From: Chitinophagales bacterium | Lineage (GTDB): Bacteria; Bacteroidota; Bacteroidia; Chitinophagales; UBA2359 | Reading direction: 5' to 3' | NCBI GenBank assembly: GCA_020636475.1 | Contig: JACJXU010000004.1 | Span: 62,001-126,000, forward strand | Length of the DNA: 64,000 bases | Shown here: positions 53,861 to 61,060 of the stretch, piece by piece | Layout of the letters: every line of letters begins with the position of its first letter | How positions within the stretch are numbered: the stretch's first letter is position 1 | The notes under the pieces: generated by a model | Database searches by the model: none | What the model was told of the DNA's origin: nothing | The model's input: the letters and a program-made list of their open reading frames with translations, nothing else | Position numbers and translations under genes: made by a program

Positions 53861-54166
53861 ATGTTTGCAATAGTAGAAATAGGTGGTCAGCAGTTTAAAG
53901 TAAGTAGTGACCAAGAAATATTTGTAAATCGCCTTGCCGGAAAAGAAGGTGATGCCGTGAAATTCGACAAAGTATTGTTGGTAGGCAGCGACAGCAATGT
54001 ACAAGTAGGTTTGCCAACAACGGGTGGTGTGATAAATGCAACCATTGTAGCGCATGTGAAAGGCGATAAAGTTTTGGTTTTTAAGAAAAAAAGAAGAAAA
54101 GGCTATAAAGTATTTAATACGCACCGCCAGGCATTGACTAAAATAAAAATTGGCGGCATCGCGTAA
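53861..54166 (+). CDS. rplU: 50S ribosomal protein L21
   Basis: A 101-residue ribosomal protein. It begins MFAIVEIGGQQFKVSSDQEI, the L21 signature, and contains VLLVGSDSNVQVGLPTTGGV and the basic VFKKKRRKGYKVFNTHRQAL near the C-terminus that contacts 23S rRNA. The length is normal. It is followed 36 bp later by rpmA in the universal rplU-rpmA order, and a terminator follows rpmA. The promoter at 53806-53834 lies close upstream. Confidence 0.97.
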   Translation: MFAIVEIGGQQFKVSSDQEIFVNRLAGKEGDAVKFDKVLLVGSDSNVQVGLPTTGGVINATIVAHVKGDKVLVFKKKRRKGYKVFNTHRQALTKIKIGGIA

Positions 54167-54202
54167 GCATATTATTTTAAACCCGATAAAAAATATTAAA
54201 CA

Positions 54203-54463
54203 ATGGCACATAAAAAAGGGGTAGGTAGTTCGGACAACGGACGGGATTCCAAAAGTAAAAGACTTGGTGTGAAAATATTTGGCGGTCAGCCGGCTATTTC
54301 CGGCAATATTATTATTCGCCAGAGAGGTACACGTTTTCATCCGGGCGAAGGCGTAAAAATGGGCAAAGACCATACTATTTATGCTGTAACAGACGGATTG
54401 GTATCGTTTAAGGTAAAACGCCTCAATCGTACCTACGTTTCGATAGACCCGGTAGAGGCTTAA
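54203..54463 (+). CDS. rpmA: 50S ribosomal protein L27
   Basis: An 86-residue ribosomal protein located near the peptidyl-transferase centre. It begins [20 protein letters not shown], the canonical L27 N-terminus, without the cleavable pro-sequence found in Firmicutes. [20 protein letters not shown] and [19 protein letters not shown] follow. It lies 36 bp after rplU and before a clear terminator, so the two form an operon. Confidence 0.97.
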   Translation: MAHKKGVGSSDNGRDSKSKRLGVKIFGGQPAISGNIIIRQRGTRFHPGEGVKMGKDHTIYAVTDGLVSFKVKRLNRTYVSIDPVEA

Positions 54464-54489
54464 AACTTGACAACAACAATATTATTTTT

Positions 54490-54524
54490 GAAAAACCTGA
54501 TACTCTTGTGGAATCAGGTTTTTT
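54490..54524 (+). terminator. Terminator of the rplU-rpmA operon
   Basis: AAAACCTGAT (54492-54501) pairs with ATCAGGTTTT (54513-54522), a 10-bp perfect stem followed by two more T. Confidence 0.8.
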
Positions 54525-54552
54525 GCATTTAATACTTTTTAACATATTTTTT

Positions 54553-54596
54553 ATTAACTAAGACTTTAGTTAATAAAAACTTCCACCGTATATTTG
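54553..54596 (+). promoter_or_regulatory. Promoter and 22-bp palindrome upstream of the DUF1573 gene
   Basis: The -7 element TATATTTG lies at 54589-54596. A perfect inverted repeat, ATTAACTAA (54553-54561), four bases, TTAGTTAAT (54566-54574), covers the expected -33 position (TTTAG, 54565-54569). It looks like an operator for a dimeric regulator. The ATG follows at 54643. Confidence 0.5.
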
Positions 54597-54642
54597 CACT
54601 GTAATTAAATTATTTTTCACTTTTTATAAATTTTAAAACTAA

Positions 54643-55167
54643 ATGAAAAAGTTACTTTTTATCCCTATTTTGGTGGCAGGACTTAGTCTTGTAGCTTGCC
54701 AACAAGAAAAAAATGCAGAAGCAACAACTGCTAATGAAACTAAACAAATTGAAACTACTACCGCTGCTGCTGCTACACCGCCAGCAGAAGAGTCAACGGT
54801 AGATCCAGACCTTCCTAAAACAACAGTTAGTTTTTCGGAGTCTGAATTTGACTTTGGTGATATTAAACAAGGAGATGTAGTAAAACACACTTTCAAATTT
54901 AAAAACACTGGTAATGAGCCTTTAATTATCAGCAGTGCCAAAGGTTCTTGTGGTTGTACCGTGCCTCAATGGCCTAAAGAGCCAGTAGCTCCGGGTGCCG
55001 AAGGTGCTATTGATGTAGAGTTTTCGTCTAAAGGTAAAAGCGGAAACCAAACTAAAACTGTTACTATTCAGGCAAACACGGATCCTAATCCAACTCGTTT
55101 GACCATTAAAAGTAACATTCTTGTTCCTGAAGGTGCTGCACAAGCTGCTCCTCCTGCCAGTCACTAA
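54643..55167 (+). CDS. DUF1573 lipoprotein
   Basis: A 174-residue lipoprotein with lipobox SLVAC (Cys19), then a low-complexity Thr/Ala/Glu linker (about 22-60). A DUF1573 beta-sandwich domain (about 65-160) is marked by FDFGDIKQGDVVKHTFKFKN, TGNEPLIISSAKGSCGCTVP and KTVTIQANTDPNPTRLTIKS. DUF1573 domains are Ig-like (ASH/MSP type) and occur in exported proteins of this phylum with unknown function. The Cys-Gly-Cys of GSCGCTVP is conserved in the family. A palindrome over the -33 region suggests that expression is controlled. It ends before a terminator. Confidence 0.88.
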   Translation: MKKLLFIPILVAGLSLVACQQEKNAEATTANETKQIETTTAAAATPPAEESTVDPDLPKTTVSFSESEFDFGDIKQGDVVKHTFKFKNTGNEPLIISSAKGSCGCTVPQWPKEPVAPGAEGAIDVEFSSKGKSGNQTKTVTIQANTDPNPTRLTIKSNILVPEGAAQAAPPASH

Positions 55168-55194
55168 TTAGATTATCAGTTAGAAATAAAAATG

Positions 55195-55229
55195 AAAAGA
55201 GGTCTTCCTTATGGTTGACCTCTTTTTTA
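55195..55229 (+). terminator. Terminator of the DUF1573 gene
   Basis: AAAAGAGGTC (55195-55204) pairs with GACCTCTTTT (55217-55226), with T extending to 55228. Confidence 0.78.
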
Positions 55230-55331
55230 TTTCCCCTTAAAAAAAACTCCAGCTCCCTCTTTTGGGAAGAAATACCTCCTTGATACAGAAACATATCTTG
55301 GAGGTATTTGCTTTTGAGATTATTTACTTAC

Positions 55332-57008
55332 TTAGTCTAACATTATTTTTCCATTTATCCTTCGTTCATTCTCTGCACTTTCAATAGTATAGAAGTAAAT
55401 TCCCTTTAAGAGGTTGGCAGGACGTTTTAAAATAGTTGTATTTTTTTCATTTTGATACAAAATATCGCTCACCAAAGCTCCTTGTACATTATAGAGCTTT
55501 AGCCGATAAGTTTCCATAGGCGCATTAGCGGTGTGTATATAAAAATAATCTTGCACCGGACTGTTTATGCGAATATCAGGTGTAAGCAAAATATTAGTTT
55601 GGGCAATACCCAAAGGTTCTTCAACTGTATTTATTACTTGCACCAAGCTATCCGTTTTTTCGCTAAAATCTGCCCAAAAAGGCATAGCAGGACAAGGATA
55701 ATTAAGTAATTCCGGCTTGGCGTACAATACGGCAAAATGAAAAATCTGTTCTTGCTGCGGAAATAGGGTAGTATTGCCTGACGATAGTAGAAACCGTCTG
55801 TCTTCAGGCGTATTATCTTCCACTCCCTCTGACCAACCATTTGGGTTACAAGGCTCGCCGGGAAACATATAGTTGGTTGGCGTATCACCGCCATAACCAT
55901 CACCGCCATAAGTGAAAGGTGTCCCATCTTTCCATTTGTTTTGCAAGTAGCTATAGAAATCTTTGGTGGTCTCTGGATTTCCCTGAGGGGTAAAGTTATT
56001 GTTGTAATACACGAATCCCGACATTTTATTGTCTATTCCTTCATTGTTTTTTATGCCTTCCAAAACTTGTACCCCTACTGCCGGAATTGCTGCACCATAA
56101 CCAGCACTTCCTTCATCCATAGCATCGCCGTTATAGACAAAACCAATATTATGCAGCGTATCACAGCCCACAAAATCGTCTTGGTAGTTACCCAAATCAG
56201 GGTCCACAAATAACCCTGCTACAAAATCAATCAATGGCTCACTGCCCTTGTAGCGGAGTGTCAAACGATAAAAAGTTTGGTACTCCAAAAACGCATCATC
56301 CGCAAAAGCATACGCCAGCGCGCCTACTTCCATACCCAAAGGCAAACCACCCGTTTCAGTATGAATATTGCCTACATCATTAAAAATCCACCAAATCATT
56401 TGGTCGGCATACGCCTGCGAATATGGGCGAATAGTAGGAAAATCACCATTGAGCGGATTGTACAAACCATCGCTATTGGCATCGAAAAAAGGAGCTAAGT
56501 CTTGATTCGGTAAGCTAAAGTCGGTAAAATGCGGATTTCCTTTGGCGGGCCACTGCAAAAGCGATTCGGGTACATCTTCAGCAGTAATATTTGTAGGATT
56601 TTGGGCATAAGTTGTTAAGAAAGCATCAATATCTGCACTGGTAGTTTTCCAAAATCTATCGAACAAGCCACAATTAGCTTCATCAATATTGCCATTGTTG
56701 TCTAATGGACCCGCCCAATAATCATTGCCCGTTTGGCGGTAAGTTTGTGCCGCTACGTGCAAATTGTCCATTGCGTCAACGCCGCCTAGCCATAGTGCTC
56801 CAGCAAAAATACATTTTGTTATAGAGTCTGCCGGAACATAATATTGACCAGAGTTTAAATCCCAGAAAAAATCGCCACCATTCAGTAAGCCGGCTTTCGC
56901 CCGATTGGCTTCCAAAAATGTAAAAGCAGTAGTAGGCGCACAGTTTTGTGCAAAATGGTTTTGTGTTAAAAAAAGAATAACAAAAAGGAGTAAAAATGTT
57001 TTTTGCAT
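55332..57008 (-). CDS. Secreted protein with T9SS type A sorting domain, function unknown
   Basis: A 558-residue protein with a signal peptide (1-20, HFAQ). The long body contains LNSGQYYVPADSITKCIFAG, ALWLGGVDAMDNLHVAAQTY, DYWAGPLDN and FVAGLFVDPDLGNYQDDFVG, with Asp-rich turns (DANSDGLYNPLNGDFPTI). This architecture is frequent in Bacteroidota secreted proteins but unassigned. The C-terminal ~80 residues form a sorting domain (KLYNVQGALVSDI, LLKGIYFYTIES). No enzymatic motif is certain. It is transcribed alone and lies between the DUF1573 gene (convergent, separated by a terminator) and the CstB-like gene. Confidence 0.78.
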   Translation of the reverse strand: MQKTFLLLFVILFLTQNHFAQNCAPTTAFTFLEANRAKAGLLNGGDFFWDLNSGQYYVPADSITKCIFAGALWLGGVDAMDNLHVAAQTYRQTGNDYWAGPLDNNGNIDEANCGLFDRFWKTTSADIDAFLTTYAQNPTNITAEDVPESLLQWPAKGNPHFTDFSLPNQDLAPFFDANSDGLYNPLNGDFPTIRPYSQAYADQMIWWIFNDVGNIHTETGGLPLGMEVGALAYAFADDAFLEYQTFYRLTLRYKGSEPLIDFVAGLFVDPDLGNYQDDFVGCDTLHNIGFVYNGDAMDEGSAGYGAAIPAVGVQVLEGIKNNEGIDNKMSGFVYYNNNFTPQGNPETTKDFYSYLQNKWKDGTPFTYGGDGYGGDTPTNYMFPGEPCNPNGWSEGVEDNTPEDRRFLLSSGNTTLFPQQEQIFHFAVLYAKPELLNYPCPAMPFWADFSEKTDSLVQVINTVEEPLGIAQTNILLTPDIRINSPVQDYFYIHTANAPMETYRLKLYNVQGALVSDILYQNEKNTTILKRPANLLKGIYFYTIESAENERRINGKIMLD

Positions 57009-57167
57009 AGCGTTTATGTTTTAAAAATTGAAATAATTACGCCAAATAAAATAATTGGCTATAATATATTTGTCATGTAAAAAACATAAAACAAGAAACT
57101 ATGATATTTTTATAAAAAATATGACATTTGTTTTACCAAAAGCAGTAAGTTGGGATAGTAATGATAA

Positions 57168-57203
57168 AAAAGGACTGCATCCACGAAGAGAGCAGCCCTT
57201 TTA
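57168..57203 (-). terminator. Terminator downstream of the CstB-like gene
   Basis: On the minus strand AAAAGGGCTGC (57192-57202) pairs with GCAGTCCTTTT (57168-57178) with one mismatch, followed by a T-run. Confidence 0.65.
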
Positions 57204-57228
57204 AATTAAGTATGAAAAACTAATGAGT

Positions 57229-58644
57229 TTATTTAAGCGTTGATGGACAAACGTAGTCAGTGGTTTTTATAGAAGATTTTACAATTTCAGAAAAACCTCC
57301 GGCTACATCTACCAAATTGTGAATACCTCTGGCTTTGAGCATAGATGCCGCAATCATAGAACGATAGCCCCCCGCACAGTGAATGTAAAAATCTTGTTTG
57401 TCGGGTAGTTCGCTTAAATGTTCGTTGAGATTGCTAAGTGGAATATTGTGGGCATTTTCTACGTGTTCGGCAACATATTCGCTTTCTTTGCGTACATCAA
57501 TAACAGGCAAGTCAGGATTTTTTTGAAGCACTTTTGCAAGTTCATCTACTGTAACGTTTGGTACATGGTCTGTTTCAAATCCGGCTTGTTGCCAAGCAGC
57601 TATACCACCTTTCAAATAGCCCAGCGTTTGGTCGAAACCTACACGCGAAAGACGAGTTACAGTTTCTTCTACTTTATCTTCGGGAGCTACTAATAGAATA
57701 TTTTGATTTACGTCTTTAATAAGCTCGCCCACCCAAGGAGCAAAACTACCGTTTAAGCCAATAAAAATAGAGCGAGGAATATGTGCTTTGGCAAATTCTT
57801 TTTCATTTCTTACATCTAATACCAGCGCGCCACTATCGTTGGCTACGGCTTCAAATTCTTGGGGAGAAAATGCGTGCAAGCCTCTTTCGATTACTTCGTC
57901 AATACTGTCGTAGCCTTCTTTGTTCATTTTTACATTCATAGGAAAATATGCAGGCGGCGGCAACAAACCATCGGTTACTTCTTTCACAAATTCTGCTTCG
58001 GTCATATCGGCGCGAAGAGCATAGTTCATTTTTTTCTGATTTCCCAAAGTATCCACAGTTTCTTTCATCATATTTTTGCCACAAGCGGAGCCGGCACCGT
58101 GCGCAGGATATACAATTACGTCATCGGCAAGGGGCATAATTTTGTCGCGGAGGCTATGATACAAGGTGGCAGCCAACTGTTCTTGGGTCATATTGGCGGC
58201 TTTTTGCGCTAAGTCGGGTCGCCCTACATCGCCTAAAAATAAAGTATCGCCGGAGAAAATAGCGTAGTCTTTCCCGTTTTTATCTTTTAGCAAAAAGGTT
58301 GAACTTTCCATAGTGTGTCCGGGTGTGTGCAATACTTTAATGGTGAGATTTCCCAAAGGAAATTCTTGCCCGTCTTGTGCCACAATGGCTTCAAAAGAAG
58401 GTTTTGCCGTAGGTCCATAAATGATAGGGGCACCTGTTTTTTCGGAGAGAGTAATGTGTCCGCTTACAAAATCGGCATGGAAATGTGTTTCAAGAATGTA
58501 CTTGATTTTTGCATTGTCTTTTGCGGCACGGTCAATATAAGGCTGTACTTCTCGCAAAGGGTCAATAATAGCTGCTTCACCATTGCTTTCAATATAATAA
58601 GCACCTTGTGCCAAGCATCCGGTATAAATTTGTTCTACAATCAT
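57229..58644 (-). CDS. CstB-like persulfide dioxygenase/sulfurtransferase (MBL fold plus two rhodanese domains)
   Basis: A 471-residue protein. The N-terminal metallo-beta-lactamase domain (about 1-225) has HFHADFVSGH (54-63) with Phe59 where other MBL enzymes have His, LHTPGHTMESS and FSGDTLFLGDVGRPDLAQ. A first rhodanese domain (about 260-350) lacks the active Cys (ILLVAPED). The second (about 370-460) has HCAGGYRS with Cys423. This order (dioxygenase, pseudo-rhodanese, rhodanese) is that of CstB, which oxidises persulfides to thiosulfate/sulfite. The upstream neighbour is TauE, as in sulfide-stress (cst) operons. Palindromes at 58687-58736 lie before its start. Confidence 0.87.
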   Translation of the reverse strand: MIVEQIYTGCLAQGAYYIESNGEAAIIDPLREVQPYIDRAAKDNAKIKYILETHFHADFVSGHITLSEKTGAPIIYGPTAKPSFEAIVAQDGQEFPLGNLTIKVLHTPGHTMESSTFLLKDKNGKDYAIFSGDTLFLGDVGRPDLAQKAANMTQEQLAATLYHSLRDKIMPLADDVIVYPAHGAGSACGKNMMKETVDTLGNQKKMNYALRADMTEAEFVKEVTDGLLPPPAYFPMNVKMNKEGYDSIDEVIERGLHAFSPQEFEAVANDSGALVLDVRNEKEFAKAHIPRSIFIGLNGSFAPWVGELIKDVNQNILLVAPEDKVEETVTRLSRVGFDQTLGYLKGGIAAWQQAGFETDHVPNVTVDELAKVLQKNPDLPVIDVRKESEYVAEHVENAHNIPLSNLNEHLSELPDKQDFYIHCAGGYRSMIAASMLKARGIHNLVDVAGGFSEIVKSSIKTTDYVCPSTLK

Positions 58645-58686
58645 TTGTTATATGTTTTAATTAAAAATTTCTTTAGCTTAAAATTA

Positions 58687-58736
58687 TGTAACAAAGTTAA
58701 AATGATAATTGTTTGTGCGGTGTAACTAAGTTTACA
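58687..58736 (-). promoter_or_regulatory. Promoter region of the CstB-like gene with two palindrome copies
   Basis: TGTAACAAAGTTAAAA (58687-58702) and TGTAACTAAGTTTACA (58721-58736) are both read on the plus strand. The minus-strand TAACTTTG (58692-58699) inside the first copy is a -7 element, so a protein bound there would block transcription. A third copy lies upstream of tauE (59630-59645). Confidence 0.5.
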
Positions 58737-58750
58737 TATAAAAAATGCAC

Positions 58751-59548
58751 TTATTTTAGAAACAACTCTTTGGCAATAATATAGCAGCCCATAATAAGAA
58801 CAAACCAGCCAAAGGATTTCTTGAGTTTGTTGCCATCAATAAAGCCCGACAACCAAATGCCAATAAGAATGCCTATCATCGCAAAAATAGTAAAGGAACT
58901 CAGAAACTTCCAGTCGATAGCCAAATTCTGTACATCGCCCAAGAAACCAATAAGCGATTTGGCGGCGATAATGAGCAAAGAAGTCCCTACGGCTTTTTTC
59001 ATAGGCAATTTTGCCAAAAGTACTAAGGCAGGAATAATAAGAAATCCACCGCCTGCACCAACAATTCCGGTGACGACACCTACCAGCAAACCTTCGGCTA
59101 TTATAAGAGGATAATTGTATTGTATTACAGAATCTTCGCTGGAAGAATCGCGTTTGTTGCGAATCATAGAAATTGCCGAAAGAAGCATAATAATGGCAAA
59201 AAACACCATTATAGCAACTTCTTTGGTGAGCGTGAAACTACCGGTTTGCCAAATGATTTCGGGAATGTTGGGCATCAGATAGCGGCGTGTAAGATATACG
59301 GCAATAAATGCAGGTATGGCAAAAATAATAGCAGTACGAAAATCGACCAGATTTTTTTGCATATTGCGCACGGCACCTACCAAAGCGGTGCTTCCTACAA
59401 TAAATAAGGAATATGCTGTGGCAAGTATTGGATTTATATGAAGAATATATACCAAAATAGGCACCGTAAGAATAGAGCCGCCGCCGCCAATTAATCCTAA
59501 AACTATGCCCATTACAACGGCACCGACGTAACCCAAAAATTCATTCAT
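58751..59548 (-). CDS. TauE/SafE-family sulfite/organosulfonate exporter
   Basis: A 265-residue inner-membrane protein with about eight hydrophobic segments and the duplicated TauE/SafE pattern. Motifs: GIVLGLIGGGGSILTVPILV in the N-terminal half and GIVGAGGGFLIIPALVLLAK in the C-terminal half. TauE proteins export sulfite, sulfoacetate or thiosulfate-like anions. Encoded directly upstream of a CstB-like enzyme with a 106-bp gap, it most likely exports the oxidised sulfur product. The candidate operator at 59630-59645 lies 82 bases upstream of its start and matches the palindromes before the CstB-like gene, so the two genes are probably co-regulated. Confidence 0.88.
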   Translation of the reverse strand: MNEFLGYVGAVVMGIVLGLIGGGGSILTVPILVYILHINPILATAYSLFIVGSTALVGAVRNMQKNLVDFRTAIIFAIPAFIAVYLTRRYLMPNIPEIIWQTGSFTLTKEVAIMVFFAIIMLLSAISMIRNKRDSSSEDSVIQYNYPLIIAEGLLVGVVTGIVGAGGGFLIIPALVLLAKLPMKKAVGTSLLIIAAKSLIGFLGDVQNLAIDWKFLSSFTIFAMIGILIGIWLSGFIDGNKLKKSFGWFVLIMGCYIIAKELFLK

Positions 59549-59629
59549 AAAAATAAATACAAATTATATTAAATAAATTTAATGCATAATAAATGAAGCA
59601 CAAAGATGCGGTGTGTTCTGTAGCTAAGA

Positions 59630-59645
59630 AGTAACCTTTGTTACA
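59630..59645. promoter_or_regulatory. Third copy of the TGTAAC-N4-GTTACA-type palindrome, upstream of tauE
   Basis: AGTAACCTTTGTTACA; its reverse complement starts TGTAACAAAGG, like the two copies near the CstB-like gene. Half-sites with a four-base spacer are typical of Crp/Fnr-family regulators. Confidence 0.45.
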
Positions 59646-59662
59646 TAAAGCAAAAATATAAA

Positions 59663-59696
59663 AAGGGAAACAACTTACAGCGAAGCTATTTCCCTT
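59663..59696 (-). terminator. Terminator of the coiled-coil protein gene
   Basis: AAGGGAAA (59663-59670) pairs with TTTCCCTT (59689-59696), with an inner AGC/GCT pairing. On the minus strand a T-run follows. Confidence 0.7.
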
Positions 59697-59725
59697 GAGT
59701 TTGTACGATTACTCAAACGCGATAT

Positions 59726-60004
59726 TTAATCCAGCGAGTTTTTGAAATCATCAAATTTGCTTTGTAAGGAGTCTGCGGCATTTTGGAAGGCACTTTTGAA
59801 ATCTTCCCATTTGTCGTCGGCAGCATTTTCTAAATCGTTGTACTGCTTTTGAAGGCTGATTTTACTTTCTTCTAAATCTGCCAGTGAACGGTAGTAGCCA
59901 GCTTTTGCTTTAAGTAAGTTTACTTGGTCGCCCAATTGGTCGAAAGAAGAAGACAACTCATTGAGTTGTGCTTGCGCGTTTTGTTTAAATTCATTTTGGG
60001 TCAT
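59726..60004 (-). CDS. Small coiled-coil protein, sll1863-like stress family
   Basis: A 92-residue protein, almost entirely helical and highly charged, with heptad-like spacing (QLNELSSSFDQLGDQVNLLK, DLEESKISLQKQYNDLENAA). It contains no Cys and no membrane segment. It resembles the short coiled-coil 'sll1863 family stress response' proteins of Bacteroidota and cyanobacteria, for which no biochemical function is established. It has its own terminator and lies upstream of tauE on the same strand, about 180 bp away, and is probably a separate unit. Confidence 0.7.
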   Translation of the reverse strand: MTQNEFKQNAQAQLNELSSSFDQLGDQVNLLKAKAGYYRSLADLEESKISLQKQYNDLENAADDKWEDFKSAFQNAADSLQSKFDDFKNSLD

Positions 60005-60211
60005 GATTTGTAATTTTTTTTTAAAGTGAATAAAAAATAAACATCAAAGATGCTCTAAGATACTTTCGCATTAATAAACATAAAAAATATAAGTATCAAA
60101 AAACTATTTGCAACTATAATTTAGATAATTGTGCTTTTGTTTAAAATAACCTAAAAAATCTTCTATTTTTGCCATCAGCTACCTAAATCTTTTATAAAAA
60201 ATTGACCGACT

Positions 60212-61012
60212 ATGGCAACTAATCCGCTTTTTGTACTTCGCGGCGAGCTATCTACCCAGCAGCGTTGGATACTCAGCACCTTGGGTATTGTACTTTTTCT
60301 GTTGATATGGATTGTTCTTACCTATTTCAAACTGGTTCCTTCCGGTATTTTGCCTTCGCCTTGGCAGGTGCTAAAGGCATTTCCCGAACTGCACTACCAA
60401 GATGCCTTAGTGCGCAATACTGCCTTTTCGGTATGGCTAAATCTGCGCGGATACTTAGAAGCTATTGCCATTGCCTTGCCTTTGGGCTTTCTTATTGGCT
60501 TAGTGCCTTTGTTTCGGGGGTTGCTTAGTAAAATAATAGATACCGGACGCTACATTCCGCTCACCGCCGTAACGGGTTTGTTTATTGCTTGGTTTGGTTT
60601 GGGTTCTGCTATGAAAGTACATTTTTTGGCGTTTGGTATTTTGGTGTATTTGCTGCCCGTAGTAGTGCAACGCATTGACGAAGTGGAAGATATTTACCTC
60701 AAAACGGTATTTACCTTAGGTGCCAATGCTTGGCAAACGGTACGTACGGTGTATTTGCCAGCAGTGCTTTCGCGTGTGAGCGATGATATTCGCGTGCTGG
60801 TGGCTATTTCGTGGACGTATATTATTATTGCCGAAATGGTAGGAAGCGAAGGTGGTATTGGTTCGCTTATCTTTAGGGTAGGGCAGCGTCAGGGAAGGAT
60901 AGACAAAGTTTTTGCCTTGCTTATTATCATTATTCTTATTGGTTTTTTGCAAGATAGAATAATGCTGTTTTTAGATAAAAAACTTTTTCCTTACAAGTAC
61001 CTTAATCGTTGA
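60212..61012 (+). CDS. ABC transporter permease, NitT/TauT/SsuC type
   Basis: A 266-residue inner-membrane permease with about six hydrophobic segments. The conserved BPD permease loop is present: TLGANAWQTVRTVYLPAVLSR (about 168-188), the EAA-like coupling motif that contacts the ATPase. The early segment LVPSGILPSPWQVLKAFPE and the late IIAEMVGSEGGIGSLIF are typical of nitrate/sulfonate/taurine or bicarbonate importers. The cognate ATPase and binding protein are not adjacent in this window: upstream is the divergent coiled-coil gene and 48 bp downstream the restriction-modification gene. Confidence 0.85.
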   Translation: MATNPLFVLRGELSTQQRWILSTLGIVLFLLIWIVLTYFKLVPSGILPSPWQVLKAFPELHYQDALVRNTAFSVWLNLRGYLEAIAIALPLGFLIGLVPLFRGLLSKIIDTGRYIPLTAVTGLFIAWFGLGSAMKVHFLAFGILVYLLPVVVQRIDEVEDIYLKTVFTLGANAWQTVRTVYLPAVLSRVSDDIRVLVAISWTYIIIAEMVGSEGGIGSLIFRVGQRQGRIDKVFALLIIIILIGFLQDRIMLFLDKKLFPYKYLNR

Positions 61013-61060
61013 TATTTGCATTTTGACAGCAATTAGAGCCAAAAATGTACACATGACACA

